Shown here piece after piece: positions 6,081 through 14,136 of a stretch of DNA of 35,999 nt. The stretch lies in IMG/VR virus record IMGVR_UViG_3300025769_000364, positions 1 to 35,999 of that record; one strand, 5' to 3'. This DNA comes from a virus. Both the position numbers and the translations under genes were made by a program. Below the pieces are notes generated by a model. The model made no database searches, was not told the origin of the DNA, and saw only the letters and a list, made by a program, of their open reading frames with translations. Each line of letters opens with the position of its first letter. Within the stretch, counting starts at the first letter, position 1.

Positions 6081-6719
6081 TTATACACCTGAAATCCATC
6101 CTGTGGCAATATACTTTTCACCCTTTAATGGTGGATTGCCTCTATGCATGTGAGTAAAGTATGCTGGCCATATAAGTCCCTGTCCTTTTTTTGGTGAGAA
6201 TCGTAAGGATTGATATAAAAATTCTGTCTCACCACCTTCTTCAACATCGTTCAAAAATATCGCCCACGCCAAAAACCTACCATTAGTTAATTTAGGTTCA
6301 TGTTCACAATGCCATATATGATACCCTTCACCAGGTAATGTCATCTGTAATTTGCCGATTGGATTTATGTATTCGAAATCATACATCGACTCATAATCTA
6401 ACGACCTGGAATCATATGGTGGAACTGGATATTTTTTCAAGTATTCTGGAACAAGAGCCGTTGAAACGTAATGTAGAAGATCTGCATCAACCTCAGGCTG
6501 AAGATGGTATTCTTCATAGAGAGGCGCGTTCATTGGATTCATCATATACGCTTCGTCCATTTTATTGGTTGTTACCGAATCTCTTTTGACAGTCAAATTA
6601 TAATGTTGTGCTCGGTGAAAATGGTCAATCAAATGATCACATTGGTTCGAGTCAATACAATTATTAATCACCATAACATGCTGGTCAAAATACGTATCTA
6701 GTCCAATTTCATCACTCAT
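6081..6719 (-). CDS. 2OG-Fe(II) oxygenase (prolyl-4-hydroxylase-like)
   Basis: This 212-residue double-stranded beta-helix dioxygenase would couple 2-oxoglutarate decarboxylation to oxidation of an unknown substrate. The first metal pair is H137-x-E139 in GYHIWHCEHE. The strand AWAIFLNDVEEGGETEF follows, the distal His lies in THMHRGNPPL (H190 or H192), and the 2OG-binding basic residue is probably K202 in GEKYIATGW. The start at 6719 overlaps the peroxiredoxin stop as ATGA; an upstream extension to 6752 would run through that gene. Similar proteins occur in marine T4-like phages. It is one of six such enzymes in this window. Confidence 0.85.
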   Translation of the reverse strand: MSDEIGLDTYFDQHVMVINNCIDSNQCDHLIDHFHRAQHYNLTVKRDSVTTNKMDEAYMMNPMNAPLYEEYHLQPEVDADLLHYVSTALVPEYLKKYPVPPYDSRSLDYESMYDFEYINPIGKLQMTLPGEGYHIWHCEHEPKLTNGRFLAWAIFLNDVEEGGETEFLYQSLRFSPKKGQGLIWPAYFTHMHRGNPPLKGEKYIATGWISGV

Positions 6720-7270
6720 GCTGCATCTGACTCTCTGAACCGAGACTGACAATACGCAAGAACATTTTCCGGTGTAGAAACCTCATAGGGGTCATCATCA
6801 GCATTATCACGTTGACTCGGTTCCGTAAATAAAGATTCAACTACACAATCGTTAACAACCATTGCATAACGCCATGAACGACGACCAAAGCCAAGATTAT
6901 CTTTATCAACAAGTGCACCAACTTTTTCGGTAAATAATCCTGATCCATCTGGAATCACCTCCACGTTTTTCAATTGTTGATCTTTTCTCCAAGCATTCAT
7001 CACAAACGCATCATTAACTGAAAGACAGTATATTGCATCAATACCAGTGGATTGAAAATCTGCAAAAGAGTTTTCATAACCAGGCAATTGATACGTCGAA
7101 CATGTTGGGGTGAATGCACCAGGAAGAGCAAACAAAACAACTCGTTTGCCTTTGAAATAATCATCTGTGGTTTTATCTTCCCATCGAAAAGGATTTGGGC
7201 CTTCAATGGATTCATCACGTACACGTGTACGGAAAGTTACACTAGGTAACGTTTCTCCTTTTTTTATCAT
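6716..7270 (-). CDS. Peroxiredoxin (Prx5-like)
   Basis: The 184-residue thioredoxin-fold peroxidase would reduce hydrogen peroxide or alkyl peroxides. PGAFTPTCS holds the peroxidatic Cys57 in the Prx5/AhpE-type P-G-A-F-T-P-x-C context. A downstream block (LGFGRRSWRYAMVVNDCVVE) holds the usual Arg and another Cys. AAAGGA lies about 9 bases before the ATG at 7270; the ORF start at 7291 adds seven residues and is less likely. Prx5 is often reduced by glutaredoxin, and this phage encodes one at 27955-28212, a possible partner. It is stop-start coupled to the oxygenase that follows, itself a redox enzyme. Peroxiredoxin genes are uncommon in phages. Confidence 0.88.
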   Translation of the reverse strand: MIKKGETLPSVTFRTRVRDESIEGPNPFRWEDKTTDDYFKGKRVVLFALPGAFTPTCSTYQLPGYENSFADFQSTGIDAIYCLSVNDAFVMNAWRKDQQLKNVEVIPDGSGLFTEKVGALVDKDNLGFGRRSWRYAMVVNDCVVESLFTEPSQRDNADDDPYEVSTPENVLAYCQSRFRESDAA

Positions 7271-7487
7271 AATATCGATTCCTTTTATCAAACCAAACTC
7301 TAACGTAGTACTTACGTACTACAGCCAAAACAAACAAACAACTAGTCATAAAAACTGTCATTTGTACTGCACTCATCTCCATGCTTAGAGCAAATGCAAC
7401 CATTACATAATTAAGTGGAAAATTTATTGCTGTACCAAACAGCGTATCACTCATAGATTCTTTTAATGCTTTTGTGTTTACTTTCAA
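7242..7487 (-). CDS. Small conserved membrane protein
   Basis: The 81-residue protein has a short polar start (MKVNTKALKESMSDTLFGT), two hydrophobic segments (about residues 20-36 and 40-57), then a strongly basic tail (KYYVRVWFDKRNRYYDKKRR). This points to a two-pass inner-membrane protein with a cytoplasmic tail. Proteins of this wording recur in marine T4-like phages without assigned function. It overlaps the start of the peroxiredoxin gene by 29 bases. Confidence 0.78.
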   Translation of the reverse strand: MKVNTKALKESMSDTLFGTAINFPLNYVMVAFALSMEMSAVQMTVFMTSCLFVLAVVRKYYVRVWFDKRNRYYDKKRRNVT

Positions 7488-7736
7488 TTATAGTCCTTTT
7501 TGTATTTCATCAAGTTCTGCAATTTTCTTATTGATGATTTCAACACGGTTCGGCCAATAGATGTATTCTTTATCAGAATCTTTAGCCAAGTTCTCCAATA
7601 ATGGACGGATGAAATCATCCAATCTTTTAATCACTTCTACCGCACTGGTAGTCTTCTCAACAATTGTTGTGTCCAACGCCGCAAGTTCATTTGCATCGAC
7701 AGCTGTAAAACCAAAGTCGTTATATTCGATTGTCAT
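7488..7736 (-). CDS. Conserved phage hypothetical protein
   Basis: The 82-residue protein is largely alpha-helical, with KEYIYWPNRVEIINKKIAEL near the C-terminus. That phrase is familiar from small proteins of T4-like phages, but no role is known. The start overlaps the SDR-like stop by 4 bases and the stop directly adjoins the next start. Part of the same operon. Confidence 0.78.
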   Translation of the reverse strand: MTIEYNDFGFTAVDANELAALDTTIVEKTTSAVEVIKRLDDFIRPLLENLAKDSDKEYIYWPNRVEIINKKIAELDEIQKGL

Positions 7737-8254
7737 GTATACCTCTTTGCTTTTTGTTGTTGTACACTTCTATAATTCTCTTTGTGTGATACAGTTATCT
7801 CAGAAAACTCTAAGTGATTATGTTTCAATACAAATAGTATTGTATCAGCAATTTCAGAATAAGTCAAGCTCGATAACTCATCTTCAATTAATCCGAAATT
7901 CAATGTGCAGACTCTAAACTTTTTTTCAGAATTGTAAATTAGATTATTAGAGAAATGATTAAGTGCCGCCTTTTGTGCAGCATATTTATAACCTTTGGAA
8001 ATATTCGGTTGTGAAGCACGTGAAGATATGTTGATTAGTAATTTACTATCATCGTCTTTCCATTGGTGGTAAAACTTTTCTGTTAACTCAATTTGACCCC
8101 ACTCAACGTGAGCATGATTGATAAACACATCACAATCAAAAGCACAACTTGAACTAATGTCGCCATCTATAAGTCTATAAGATGTCCACTCCGCATCAAC
8201 ATTCTCCATTAAATATTCTGCTAGTTTCGATGAACCTGTTATTCCAATTTTCAT
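7733..8254 (-). CDS. Short-chain dehydrogenase-like (SDR) protein, compact
   Basis: This 173-residue Rossmann-like protein has a dinucleotide-binding start (MKIGITGSSKLAEYL), an N-H-A-H stretch at residues 47-50 near the usual NAG position, Ser77/78 in INISSRASQP and the catalytic-type Y91-A-A-Q-K95. It is much shorter than ordinary SDRs (about 250 residues), so the substrate-binding end is trimmed. NAD(P)-dependent oxidoreduction of a sugar or other small molecule is the best guess. The start overlaps the stop of the radical SAM gene as ATGA, suggesting one pathway. Confidence 0.75.
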   Translation of the reverse strand: MKIGITGSSKLAEYLMENVDAEWTSYRLIDGDISSSCAFDCDVFINHAHVEWGQIELTEKFYHQWKDDDSKLLINISSRASQPNISKGYKYAAQKAALNHFSNNLIYNSEKKFRVCTLNFGLIEDELSSLTYSEIADTILFVLKHNHLEFSEITVSHKENYRSVQQQKAKRYT

Positions 8255-9168
8255 TTTGTCTCGTAGTAATTCACCAACATATCAAAACTATTACCACCAA
8301 CCAATGTACCCCTGACGCTACAAGTGTTACAAGGTTTGTGTTTCCTGTTACCCTTTGCTAGTCGTTTTCTAATTTTGTTCAACTCTTTGCATAACCAGAT
8401 TTCTTTAATTGATTGTTGTAAGACATTTCCGACAACGCGACTCCTACCCCAATCATTTGCACAAAATAAAACATCACCGTTCCAATCGATAAACAATTTG
8501 TAAAACGGAACGTAACATGGCGAATCTTTCACCTCATCGAGTGATGCATCCTCCTGCCCATACCAATCAACCAAACCAGAACGATTGTTAAATATTATTC
8601 CAAAATCTTCTTGTGACCAGTGGACTCGATATTTAATTTTCTGTTCGACATCATCCAATCCCTCTATCATTTCATCAAAGACCGGCACTTGTTCTGGTCC
8701 ATCGTAAAGATTGATATGCAAACAACTCAATCCTCTATCAAACAAATCATGGATAAACTCTTTTGTTAGGGGGTCACCATTCGTATTACACTCAATCCAA
8801 ATGTCTGGATTGTATTTGCGAAATTGTTGGATAATGTCAAGAATGTTTGGGTTCAGTAAATTTTCACAGAAACCAGAAATCGCAATGGTGCCTTTGAAAT
8901 TGATTTCGGCAATTTTCTTTGAGATAACTTCTGCACCTTCACCTGTCATATGAAGGTTACGATTGGGATAAACTTCTGGATTGTGTCGAGGACAAAAAAC
9001 GCAAGTCCGATTACACAAATCGGATGTACTTACATCAATAACAAAAATTGAATCCATAATACCAGAAACACCTTTCTGGAAATGTGAATTTTCAAACTCA
9101 CGCCGTCTTTCCAAAAAAGTATTTTGATTGTGTTTATCGACTACAGGTATCTTCTCATAATTTTGCAT
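8251..9168 (-). CDS. Radical SAM enzyme with SPASM-like C-terminal cysteines
   Basis: The 305-residue protein carries C52-x3-C56-x2-C59 (LCNRTCVFCP), the ligand set for the SAM-binding [4Fe-4S] cluster, near the start of a TIM-barrel-like sequence (TIAISGFCENLL, IWIECNTNGDPL, CLHINLYDG). C-terminal cysteines in DSPCYVPFYKLF, VLFCANDWG and KPCNTCSV resemble a SPASM-type region with auxiliary clusters. Such enzymes modify peptides, sugars or nucleotides by radical chemistry; the substrate here is unknown. GGAAAG precedes the ATG at 9168; the ORF start at 9189 lies deeper in the previous gene. It is coupled to the SDR gene downstream. Confidence 0.88.
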   Translation of the reverse strand: MQNYEKIPVVDKHNQNTFLERRREFENSHFQKGVSGIMDSIFVIDVSTSDLCNRTCVFCPRHNPEVYPNRNLHMTGEGAEVISKKIAEINFKGTIAISGFCENLLNPNILDIIQQFRKYNPDIWIECNTNGDPLTKEFIHDLFDRGLSCLHINLYDGPEQVPVFDEMIEGLDDVEQKIKYRVHWSQEDFGIIFNNRSGLVDWYGQEDASLDEVKDSPCYVPFYKLFIDWNGDVLFCANDWGRSRVVGNVLQQSIKEIWLCKELNKIRKRLAKGNRKHKPCNTCSVRGTLVGGNSFDMLVNYYETK

Positions 9169-9601
9169 AGATATATCTTTCCGCTCCATCGGGTACTTCT
9201 CTTTGATATGAGAATCCTAATTCATCACCGACACTAAATCCATACGAGTTTTTCTTTATCGCAACAGAGACATTATCATCAATTTCATCAATCGGATTTC
9301 TAGGATTTTGATTATACTTTTTAAATATAATTCTATTGAAATTCTTATTCAAGAAAGCAAGTTCAAACTGAGAAATATAGAAAACACCATCTTGTAAATA
9401 TGAATAACAATACTTTCCATTATCCATAGCATTCATACCAAGCTTGACAGCAAGACTATACGGTATGTCTAAACAATAGTATCCCTCACACAATTCCTTT
9501 GAGATAAAATCATATTCACAACTCAATGTTTCAGAGTTGTAAGAATCGATTTTTGTTTTTGAGATGTCGGGCAGTCTTTGATGTACTCGGCGTCTTACCA
9601 T
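9155..9601 (-). CDS. Hypothetical protein upstream of the radical SAM enzyme
   Basis: The 148-residue protein has no motif I recognise. It has a basic start (MVRRRVHQRLPDISKTKIDS), then aromatic-rich alternating beta-like segments (GYYCLDIPYSLAVKLGM, GKYCYSYLQDGVFYIS). The start overlaps the preceding stop as TAATG, and its 3' end overlaps the radical SAM start by 14 bases. It could be a substrate or partner of the radical SAM enzyme; that is context only. Confidence 0.7.
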   Translation of the reverse strand: MVRRRVHQRLPDISKTKIDSYNSETLSCEYDFISKELCEGYYCLDIPYSLAVKLGMNAMDNGKYCYSYLQDGVFYISQFELAFLNKNFNRIIFKKYNQNPRNPIDEIDDNVSVAIKKNSYGFSVGDELGFSYQREVPDGAERYIYAKL

Positions 9602-10290
9602 TATTTTTTCATTAACTTGTTAACCAACTCTTCAGACAGTTTAACAAATTTTTCAATCATAATTTTTTTAACATCATTGGTATCCACATCAAATCCAAGT
9701 TCTTTTGACTTATCTGCAATTTCTTGTTTTGACATTTGAGCCAGTTCATTTTCTGAAGGTATAATAATCTGTTGCCAAGATTCGTTTATTTTGGGAGCCA
9801 AGTTTGATGAGGTTACTTTTGGTTTGTTTGTTCCACTCTTAGGTGTTTCAGTAACATTCTTCTGCTTTTCCAAAACCATCAACTTAGATTCCAATAGTTT
9901 TATGGTTTCCTCAGATTTAGCTAACTGACTTTCAACACTCTTACGTAGTCTTCTTTCATCATCAACCAACTCATCTTTTTTACCGAAACGAGTCTGCAAC
10001 TCCACCGACTTAGCTGCTTCGATTTCAGTTTGCAACCTAAGAATATTTTCATCGTGCCTTTTTAATATAGAATCAGTTTCCAACAAAGATGCAATGCATT
10101 CTTTATTAGCCACAGCAAGTGATTCACACTCTTCTATTGATACATTTCCACTTTTCAATAATCTATTTAAAGATTGCAATAAAATTCTAACAACTGATGG
10201 TGAAATAGGAACTGTTGTTTTCGCCCTCTGTTCAGAAACTTTCGTTAATTCTTTTACAAGTTCTTCTAAAGATTTTTTTTCAACAACCAT
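9601..10290 (-). CDS. Coiled-coil hypothetical protein
   Basis: The 229-residue protein has a helical N-terminal part (VEKKSLEELVKELTKVSEQR), a long Lys/Glu-rich coiled-coil region about residues 70-145, a Ser/Thr/Pro linker and a small C-terminal helical part (QEIADKSKELGFDVDTNDVK). GAGGG lies 4 bases before the ATG at 10290, and this start clears the upstream gene. It may be a scaffold or assembly factor. Function unknown. Confidence 0.75.
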   Translation of the reverse strand: MVVEKKSLEELVKELTKVSEQRAKTTVPISPSVVRILLQSLNRLLKSGNVSIEECESLAVANKECIASLLETDSILKRHDENILRLQTEIEAAKSVELQTRFGKKDELVDDERRLRKSVESQLAKSEETIKLLESKLMVLEKQKNVTETPKSGTNKPKVTSSNLAPKINESWQQIIIPSENELAQMSKQEIADKSKELGFDVDTNDVKKIMIEKFVKLSEELVNKLMKK

Positions 10291-10297
10291 AATACCC

Positions 10298-10810
10298 TCA
10301 CTGAATCTCTGGGAAAGCTTTTTTTGCAATAGACTTGGTGATGTTCTTAAACGGCCACTTCTTGTCTTTGACCAAATCCATCAATTCTGATTCATTCTTG
10401 TTAACACTTTCTAACAGACGAATCCACATCATTTCTCTTCGGTTAGAAGATAACTGGTCTGTTACATAGTACTTAAAGTTTTTTGCTTCAAACCTTAAAG
10501 CATTCTCCGCTAAATCGGAAGCTGGTGCCACGTTTGGAGTGTAGGGTGTTTTACCTTCAGGTAAACGAGAAACGATGTTATCACTAAAGACCCACATCAA
10601 CACAGATTTGACCGCACCATTTCTTTGGTTGAAAACCCTAAGACCGTTTATTGCATTATCTTCACTTTCTCCAGCTACGATGTTTGCTTGACACAAAATT
10701 TCAAAGACATCTGCATTTTGTGTCAATCGTTTCCTTTCAGTTTGAAGTTCCATTAGTGGTTTGTTAGGTGCACCTTTTGGTCTACCACGACCACGTTTTT
10801 CTTCTGACAT
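10298..10810 (-). CDS. DUF6433-like phage protein with an AT-hook-like N-terminus
   Basis: The protein has 170 residues from MSEEKRGRGRPKGAPNKP. The RGRGRPKG tract is an AT-hook-like minor-groove binding motif. The C-terminal half (ending MMWIRLLESVNKNESELMDL and the KKWPFKNITKSIAKKAFPEI block) matches a family I know as DUF6433 in marine T4-like phages, usually near DNA metabolism genes. AAGGAG stands 7 bases before the ATG. It directly follows RNase H, consistent with a replication-associated role, but no biochemical function is established. Confidence 0.8.
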   Translation of the reverse strand: MSEEKRGRGRPKGAPNKPLMELQTERKRLTQNADVFEILCQANIVAGESEDNAINGLRVFNQRNGAVKSVLMWVFSDNIVSRLPEGKTPYTPNVAPASDLAENALRFEAKNFKYYVTDQLSSNRREMMWIRLLESVNKNESELMDLVKDKKWPFKNITKSIAKKAFPEIQ

Positions 10811-10820
10811 TATGTTCTCC

Positions 10821-11663
10821 TTAAAGAGTGAAATCACTGATGTTATCCATGAGTTCATCTAGACGATGCACTCGTAGATAATCGAAAATTTTTCCAGTAG
10901 GAGGGGTGGAACCATCAAACTTGTCACGGATTTCATTTTCTAAATCATCAGGTATTTTATCTAAATCAATTAATGTTCTATTCCTAGAATAGTTACGATA
11001 GTATTTATCATCTTTTTTCACACCCTCTTCTAGATATTTCTGAACTAACTTTTTAGTCAAAGGTTTTTGCCGAGTACCAGTTTCAATAGCATCGTCATCT
11101 GATAAAACATTTGGGATGCCATCTGATTTATCACCACGTAAAATATGTTCCATGAGAAACACTTCGGGGTTATCTGGTTTTACAAACTTACCTAAATTAG
11201 GTGACCATTGTTTAACCGATGAATACTTTTGTAATTGTTGGAAATCTTTATCACCACTGATAATCAATATCGGTTCTTGACCATGATAGTGTTTAGTCAA
11301 AACTGCAATAATGTCATCTGCTTCCGCATGGTCAACTTGCATATAGTGGTAAGGCATATTCTCGCAAATTTCTGTTTTGATTTTGTCGAGTGTTTCGAAA
11401 ATCTCGCCCCAGTTTTTATCGTCGTTGTCTCTTGACTTTTTTCTATTTGATTTATATGCGGGGAAATACTCACGTCTCCATGGTTTCTTAGAATCGCAAC
11501 ACAAGACCATCTTACCATACTCACCAGTATATTTTTTCTGATATGAACGAATAGAGTTCAAGACCATATGTCGCAACAAATCTTCACTTAAGTTTCCGTT
11601 ACTAATTTTTAGTTGTACCATCAAACCAGAAATGATTGTCTGGCTAAAATCAAGGAGTATCAT
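10821..11663 (-). CDS. rnh: T4-type RNase H, 5'-3' exonuclease/flap nuclease
   Basis: The 280-residue protein belongs to the FEN/5'-nuclease family and would remove RNA primers from lagging-strand fragments (T4 Rnh is 305 residues). Metal-site acidic blocks are visible: LLDFSQ near the start, VLCCDSKKPWRREYFPAYK, DHAEADDIIAVL, ISGDKDFQQL and RGDKSDGIPNVL (helix-hairpin-helix region). The ORF begins at a TTG at 11675, but the ATG at 11663 immediately precedes the conserved MILLDFSQ. It adjoins the GIY-YIG-like gene and is followed by the DUF6433-like gene. Confidence 0.92.
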   Translation of the reverse strand: MILLDFSQTIISGLMVQLKISNGNLSEDLLRHMVLNSIRSYQKKYTGEYGKMVLCCDSKKPWRREYFPAYKSNRKKSRDNDDKNWGEIFETLDKIKTEICENMPYHYMQVDHAEADDIIAVLTKHYHGQEPILIISGDKDFQQLQKYSSVKQWSPNLGKFVKPDNPEVFLMEHILRGDKSDGIPNVLSDDDAIETGTRQKPLTKKLVQKYLEEGVKKDDKYYRNYSRNRTLIDLDKIPDDLENEIRDKFDGSTPPTGKIFDYLRVHRLDELMDNISDFTL

Positions 11664-11664
11664 A

Positions 11665-12060
11665 TTATTTCTCAATCAAATGTTTGGAATGTATTTTACA
11701 TCCAATGAAATTGTTGTAGTAGTTGTCATCTAACAAAACATCATTTTCAAATTGAAGTTTAGCTTCGTAGTAGGAACATTGTCCTTTGGTCTTGCAGAGT
11801 CTAAGTATTTCTCTTTTAACTTCACCACCTTCTTGGACATGTTCCTTGAGTAACTCATTCGAACCGTGGTATGTTTTCCAATCACTTTCAACAATTGTTC
11901 TTTTTCTTCTCTTTCGAGTTTTTGTTACAGGTAGTATTTTAGGTTTCCAAAAAAACTTTTTACCAATGTACATTCTACCACAATCATCTGTAATAAGATA
12001 GACGAAACCGTGAAATTCTTTTGGAGTTTCGGTGAAAGGTTCACCTTGATAATACCACAT
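11665..12060 (-). CDS. GIY-YIG-like nuclease domain protein
   Basis: The 131-residue protein carries FVYLI (19-23) and MYIGKK (30-35), the two tyrosine strands of GIY-YIG nucleases, then basic residues (KTRKRRKRT) and YYEAKLQFENDVL with the probable catalytic Glu98, and a terminal N-rich segment (YYNNFIG). This fits a stand-alone GIY-YIG domain of the type conserved in T4-like phages; it may act in DNA processing rather than homing, since no DNA-binding extension is present. It is flanked by the carbamoyltransferase C-terminal gene and RNase H with 1-2 base spacing. Confidence 0.75.
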   Translation of the reverse strand: MWYYQGEPFTETPKEFHGFVYLITDDCGRMYIGKKFFWKPKILPVTKTRKRRKRTIVESDWKTYHGSNELLKEHVQEGGEVKREILRLCKTKGQCSYYEAKLQFENDVLLDDNYYNNFIGCKIHSKHLIEK

Positions 12061-12062
12061 TA

Positions 12063-12692
12063 TTATTCAGGTTCATCATCCGATATGGGAAAAGACTTTT
12101 CCCTTATTTTATAATAAGGTATATCAATTTCTTGGTCTTCTGGTACATACAATTGATTTATTTCAGAACGATTACATGTATCGATAGCATCTTCTATAGT
12201 GTCAACCAAAGCCTCTCCAGCCAAATTGAAAGAGGTGTTAAAGATAATAGGCACACCAGTCTTTTCGTAAACCTTAGATATCAAATTATAGTAATTTGGA
12301 TTTTGTTCTTCTGACAAAGTTTGAATTCTACAAGTATCATCAAAATGAACAATACTAGGAACTTTTGTTTTAGCCAAAGGTTTTGCTTTTATGGCAAAAG
12401 ACATGAAGGGTGATTCTTCAAGACTATCCATAAAAAAATAATCGTGAACATGTTCTAGTAAAATTGTTCCAGCAAACGGCCGCCACCATTCTCTTTGTTT
12501 AACACTATTAACAATTTCTTTAGCATTCGGATTTGTAGGGTCGAAAAGGATTGACCTATTACCAAGAGCCCTCGGACCAATCTCCGCATCATTTTGAAAA
12601 ATAGCAACAATTTGTTTATTATCTACAATCAAACTAGCACACTCATCCAAGTCTCTAACAACATTAGTGTAAATATTAGTCCTATATTTCAT
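12063..12692 (-). CDS. Carbamoyltransferase, C-terminal domain as a separate gene
   Basis: This 209-residue protein equals the C-terminal catalytic part of NodU/TobZ/CmcH-type O-carbamoyltransferases: IGPRALGNRSIL, REWWRPFAGTIL and VPIIFNTSFNLAGEALVDT are the hallmark blocks. In the usual ~550-600-residue enzyme these follow the Kae1-like domain in one chain. Here the chain is cut at the domain boundary, and the gene has its own ribosome binding site (GTGAGG, about 6 bases upstream). The ATG overlaps the stop of the N-terminal gene as ATGA within TCAAAATGA. The two products presumably assemble. The acidic C-terminus (SDDEPE) is unremarkable. Confidence 0.88.
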   Translation of the reverse strand: MKYRTNIYTNVVRDLDECASLIVDNKQIVAIFQNDAEIGPRALGNRSILFDPTNPNAKEIVNSVKQREWWRPFAGTILLEHVHDYFFMDSLEESPFMSFAIKAKPLAKTKVPSIVHFDDTCRIQTLSEEQNPNYYNLISKVYEKTGVPIIFNTSFNLAGEALVDTIEDAIDTCNRSEINQLYVPEDQEIDIPYYKIREKSFPISDDEPE

Positions 12693-13942
12693 TTTGACCT
12701 CACGGAATTAATGTAATCATTATAACAAAAAAGTGCTGCACCAATTGAAGTACCACTATCATTCGCCGCTGGGTCAACAAAAAATTTATGTTCGGGGAAC
12801 TTTTTTAAGTACTTGTAATTGTTAGTGCAATTCAAACTAAATCCACCACTCAAAACAATATTTTTGCAATCTGGATTTAAATCAATAGCTCGTTGAATAA
12901 TCTCAACAGCGTCGTCAAAAGATTCCCGTTGCATATAATGTGTAATTTCTGCCAGGTTGTAGGAATTAATCGACCCAGTATCGTATTCTTCATCTTCATT
13001 CCAACGTCTACCGTAAGCAGCCCAACCCATAACCTTTCCAGAATTTCGACCCAAATCATCAAACCCATTAGCGACACACAATTCCGAAAAGTTCATACCG
13101 TTAGAAGTCTTAGAATCAAAAACAACTTCCACCCCATCCTCTATACCCGTATGGATTTCTTTGGATTGGGATATGCACATAGTTCGGGGATATTCCTCGT
13201 GTCCTAGATGAGGGAATCCATTTATTGCCAACGATGCGAGGGCCCTAGAATTAGACATCCTCTTCCATTGTGGAACTGGATTGGCACCAGGAATCAATTT
13301 CCAAATCGTTTCCACTTCTTGATAATCAGGCCATTGTTCATGATAGGTTTTTGCTCCACCACCGTCCCAAGCAATACCAATAGCCTCCTCTGAACCATTC
13401 CATGGTGAGAAATGATATCCTGACAATACGTGATACACATGATGTGATGGAGGATGAAAGATAACTTTTCCTTCATCTATGTTCGGAAAATGAGCATTAA
13501 CTACTCTTCTATTTAATTCCTCATCCATATATGGATATAGAGTATCTTCCCAATTTATTTCTTTTAGTGTGCCTGGGAAAACTTTACATAGATGTTCATA
13601 GTGGTCGCGACTTAGTTGTTTGGCATTCCACATGTTCATGAATTGTTCTGCTTCTTGCCAAGTGGTCAGACCCCCTTTAACAGGGTCAATAATATATTCA
13701 CCATTTTTTTCATCTGCGGAAAATGCATTTCTCCTATCAAATGAAGAGAATATAATATAATCTAAATCTTCGAACAAATGCATATTCGTTTGAAGAGAGA
13801 CAAAACTATGGTAACCTCTTTCTTCCATAGACCAATATTTTTGTCTACGAGCCCTATCTTCTTCAGCAAATTTAGTTATCTGCCCATCTTCCAATAAACA
13901 AAAACTACTTTCATGGGAAGTATTCACACCCAATATTTTCAT
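12689..13942 (-). CDS. Carbamoyltransferase, N-terminal Kae1-like domain
   Basis: This 417-residue protein corresponds to the ASKHA/Kae1-like domain of the carbamoyltransferase family, which makes carbamoyl-adenylate from carbamoyl phosphate and ATP and passes it to the second domain. Visible blocks are MKILGVNTSHESSFCLLEDG (phosphate 1), PPSHHVYHVLSGYHFSPW (His metal ligands), IGIAWDGGGAKT, and IVLSGGFSLNCTNNYK with DPAANDSGTSIGAAL near the end. It stops just where the catalytic C-terminal domain should follow; that domain is the next gene. Acceptors known for the family include sugars, antibiotics and, in some phages, modified DNA bases; none can be assigned here. GAGG precedes the ATG. Confidence 0.88.
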   Translation of the reverse strand: MKILGVNTSHESSFCLLEDGQITKFAEEDRARRQKYWSMEERGYHSFVSLQTNMHLFEDLDYIIFSSFDRRNAFSADEKNGEYIIDPVKGGLTTWQEAEQFMNMWNAKQLSRDHYEHLCKVFPGTLKEINWEDTLYPYMDEELNRRVVNAHFPNIDEGKVIFHPPSHHVYHVLSGYHFSPWNGSEEAIGIAWDGGGAKTYHEQWPDYQEVETIWKLIPGANPVPQWKRMSNSRALASLAINGFPHLGHEEYPRTMCISQSKEIHTGIEDGVEVVFDSKTSNGMNFSELCVANGFDDLGRNSGKVMGWAAYGRRWNEDEEYDTGSINSYNLAEITHYMQRESFDDAVEIIQRAIDLNPDCKNIVLSGGFSLNCTNNYKYLKKFPEHKFFVDPAANDSGTSIGAALFCYNDYINSVRSK

Positions 13943-13958
13943 AATCTAAACCTCTATT

Positions 13959-14126
13959 TTATTCTTCTAGCTCGAAAGCCCTGTCTAATTGTTCTTCTGT
14001 GATTAGACCTTTGTCCATAAGAACTTCGACTACAGTGTTACCACCAGAGTTTTGACCAGCACGATATGAAAAGAAAACACACCCCGCAATAAACAAAACG
14101 TGAACTAACAATAAATCCCAACCCAT
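13959..14126 (-). CDS. Small membrane-anchored protein
   Basis: The 55-residue protein has an N-terminal hydrophobic anchor (MGWDLLLVHVLFIAGCVFF) followed by YRAGQNSGGNTVVEVLMDKG and an acidic helix. The short GQN-x-GG pattern is familiar from small proteins of marine T4-like phages. TAAGGAG lies 5 bases before the ATG. Function unknown. Confidence 0.7.
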   Translation of the reverse strand: MGWDLLLVHVLFIAGCVFFSYRAGQNSGGNTVVEVLMDKGLITEEQLDRAFELEE

Positions 14127-14136
14127 ATCCGACTCC

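Noticed and set aside
7983-7990. TATAAATA on the minus strand
   Set aside because: It lies inside the SDR gene, encoding part of the conserved Y-K-Y-A-A-Q-K region, with no start codon within 200 bases; likely coincidence.
11665-12060. Homing endonuclease
   Set aside because: The GIY-YIG-like domain lacks a DNA-binding extension and there is no intron or disrupted gene nearby.
12689-12692. Pseudogene by frameshift in the carbamoyltransferase
   Set aside because: The second part has its own ribosome binding site and ATGA coupling, and all key motifs in both parts are intact, so two functional genes are likelier than a broken one.
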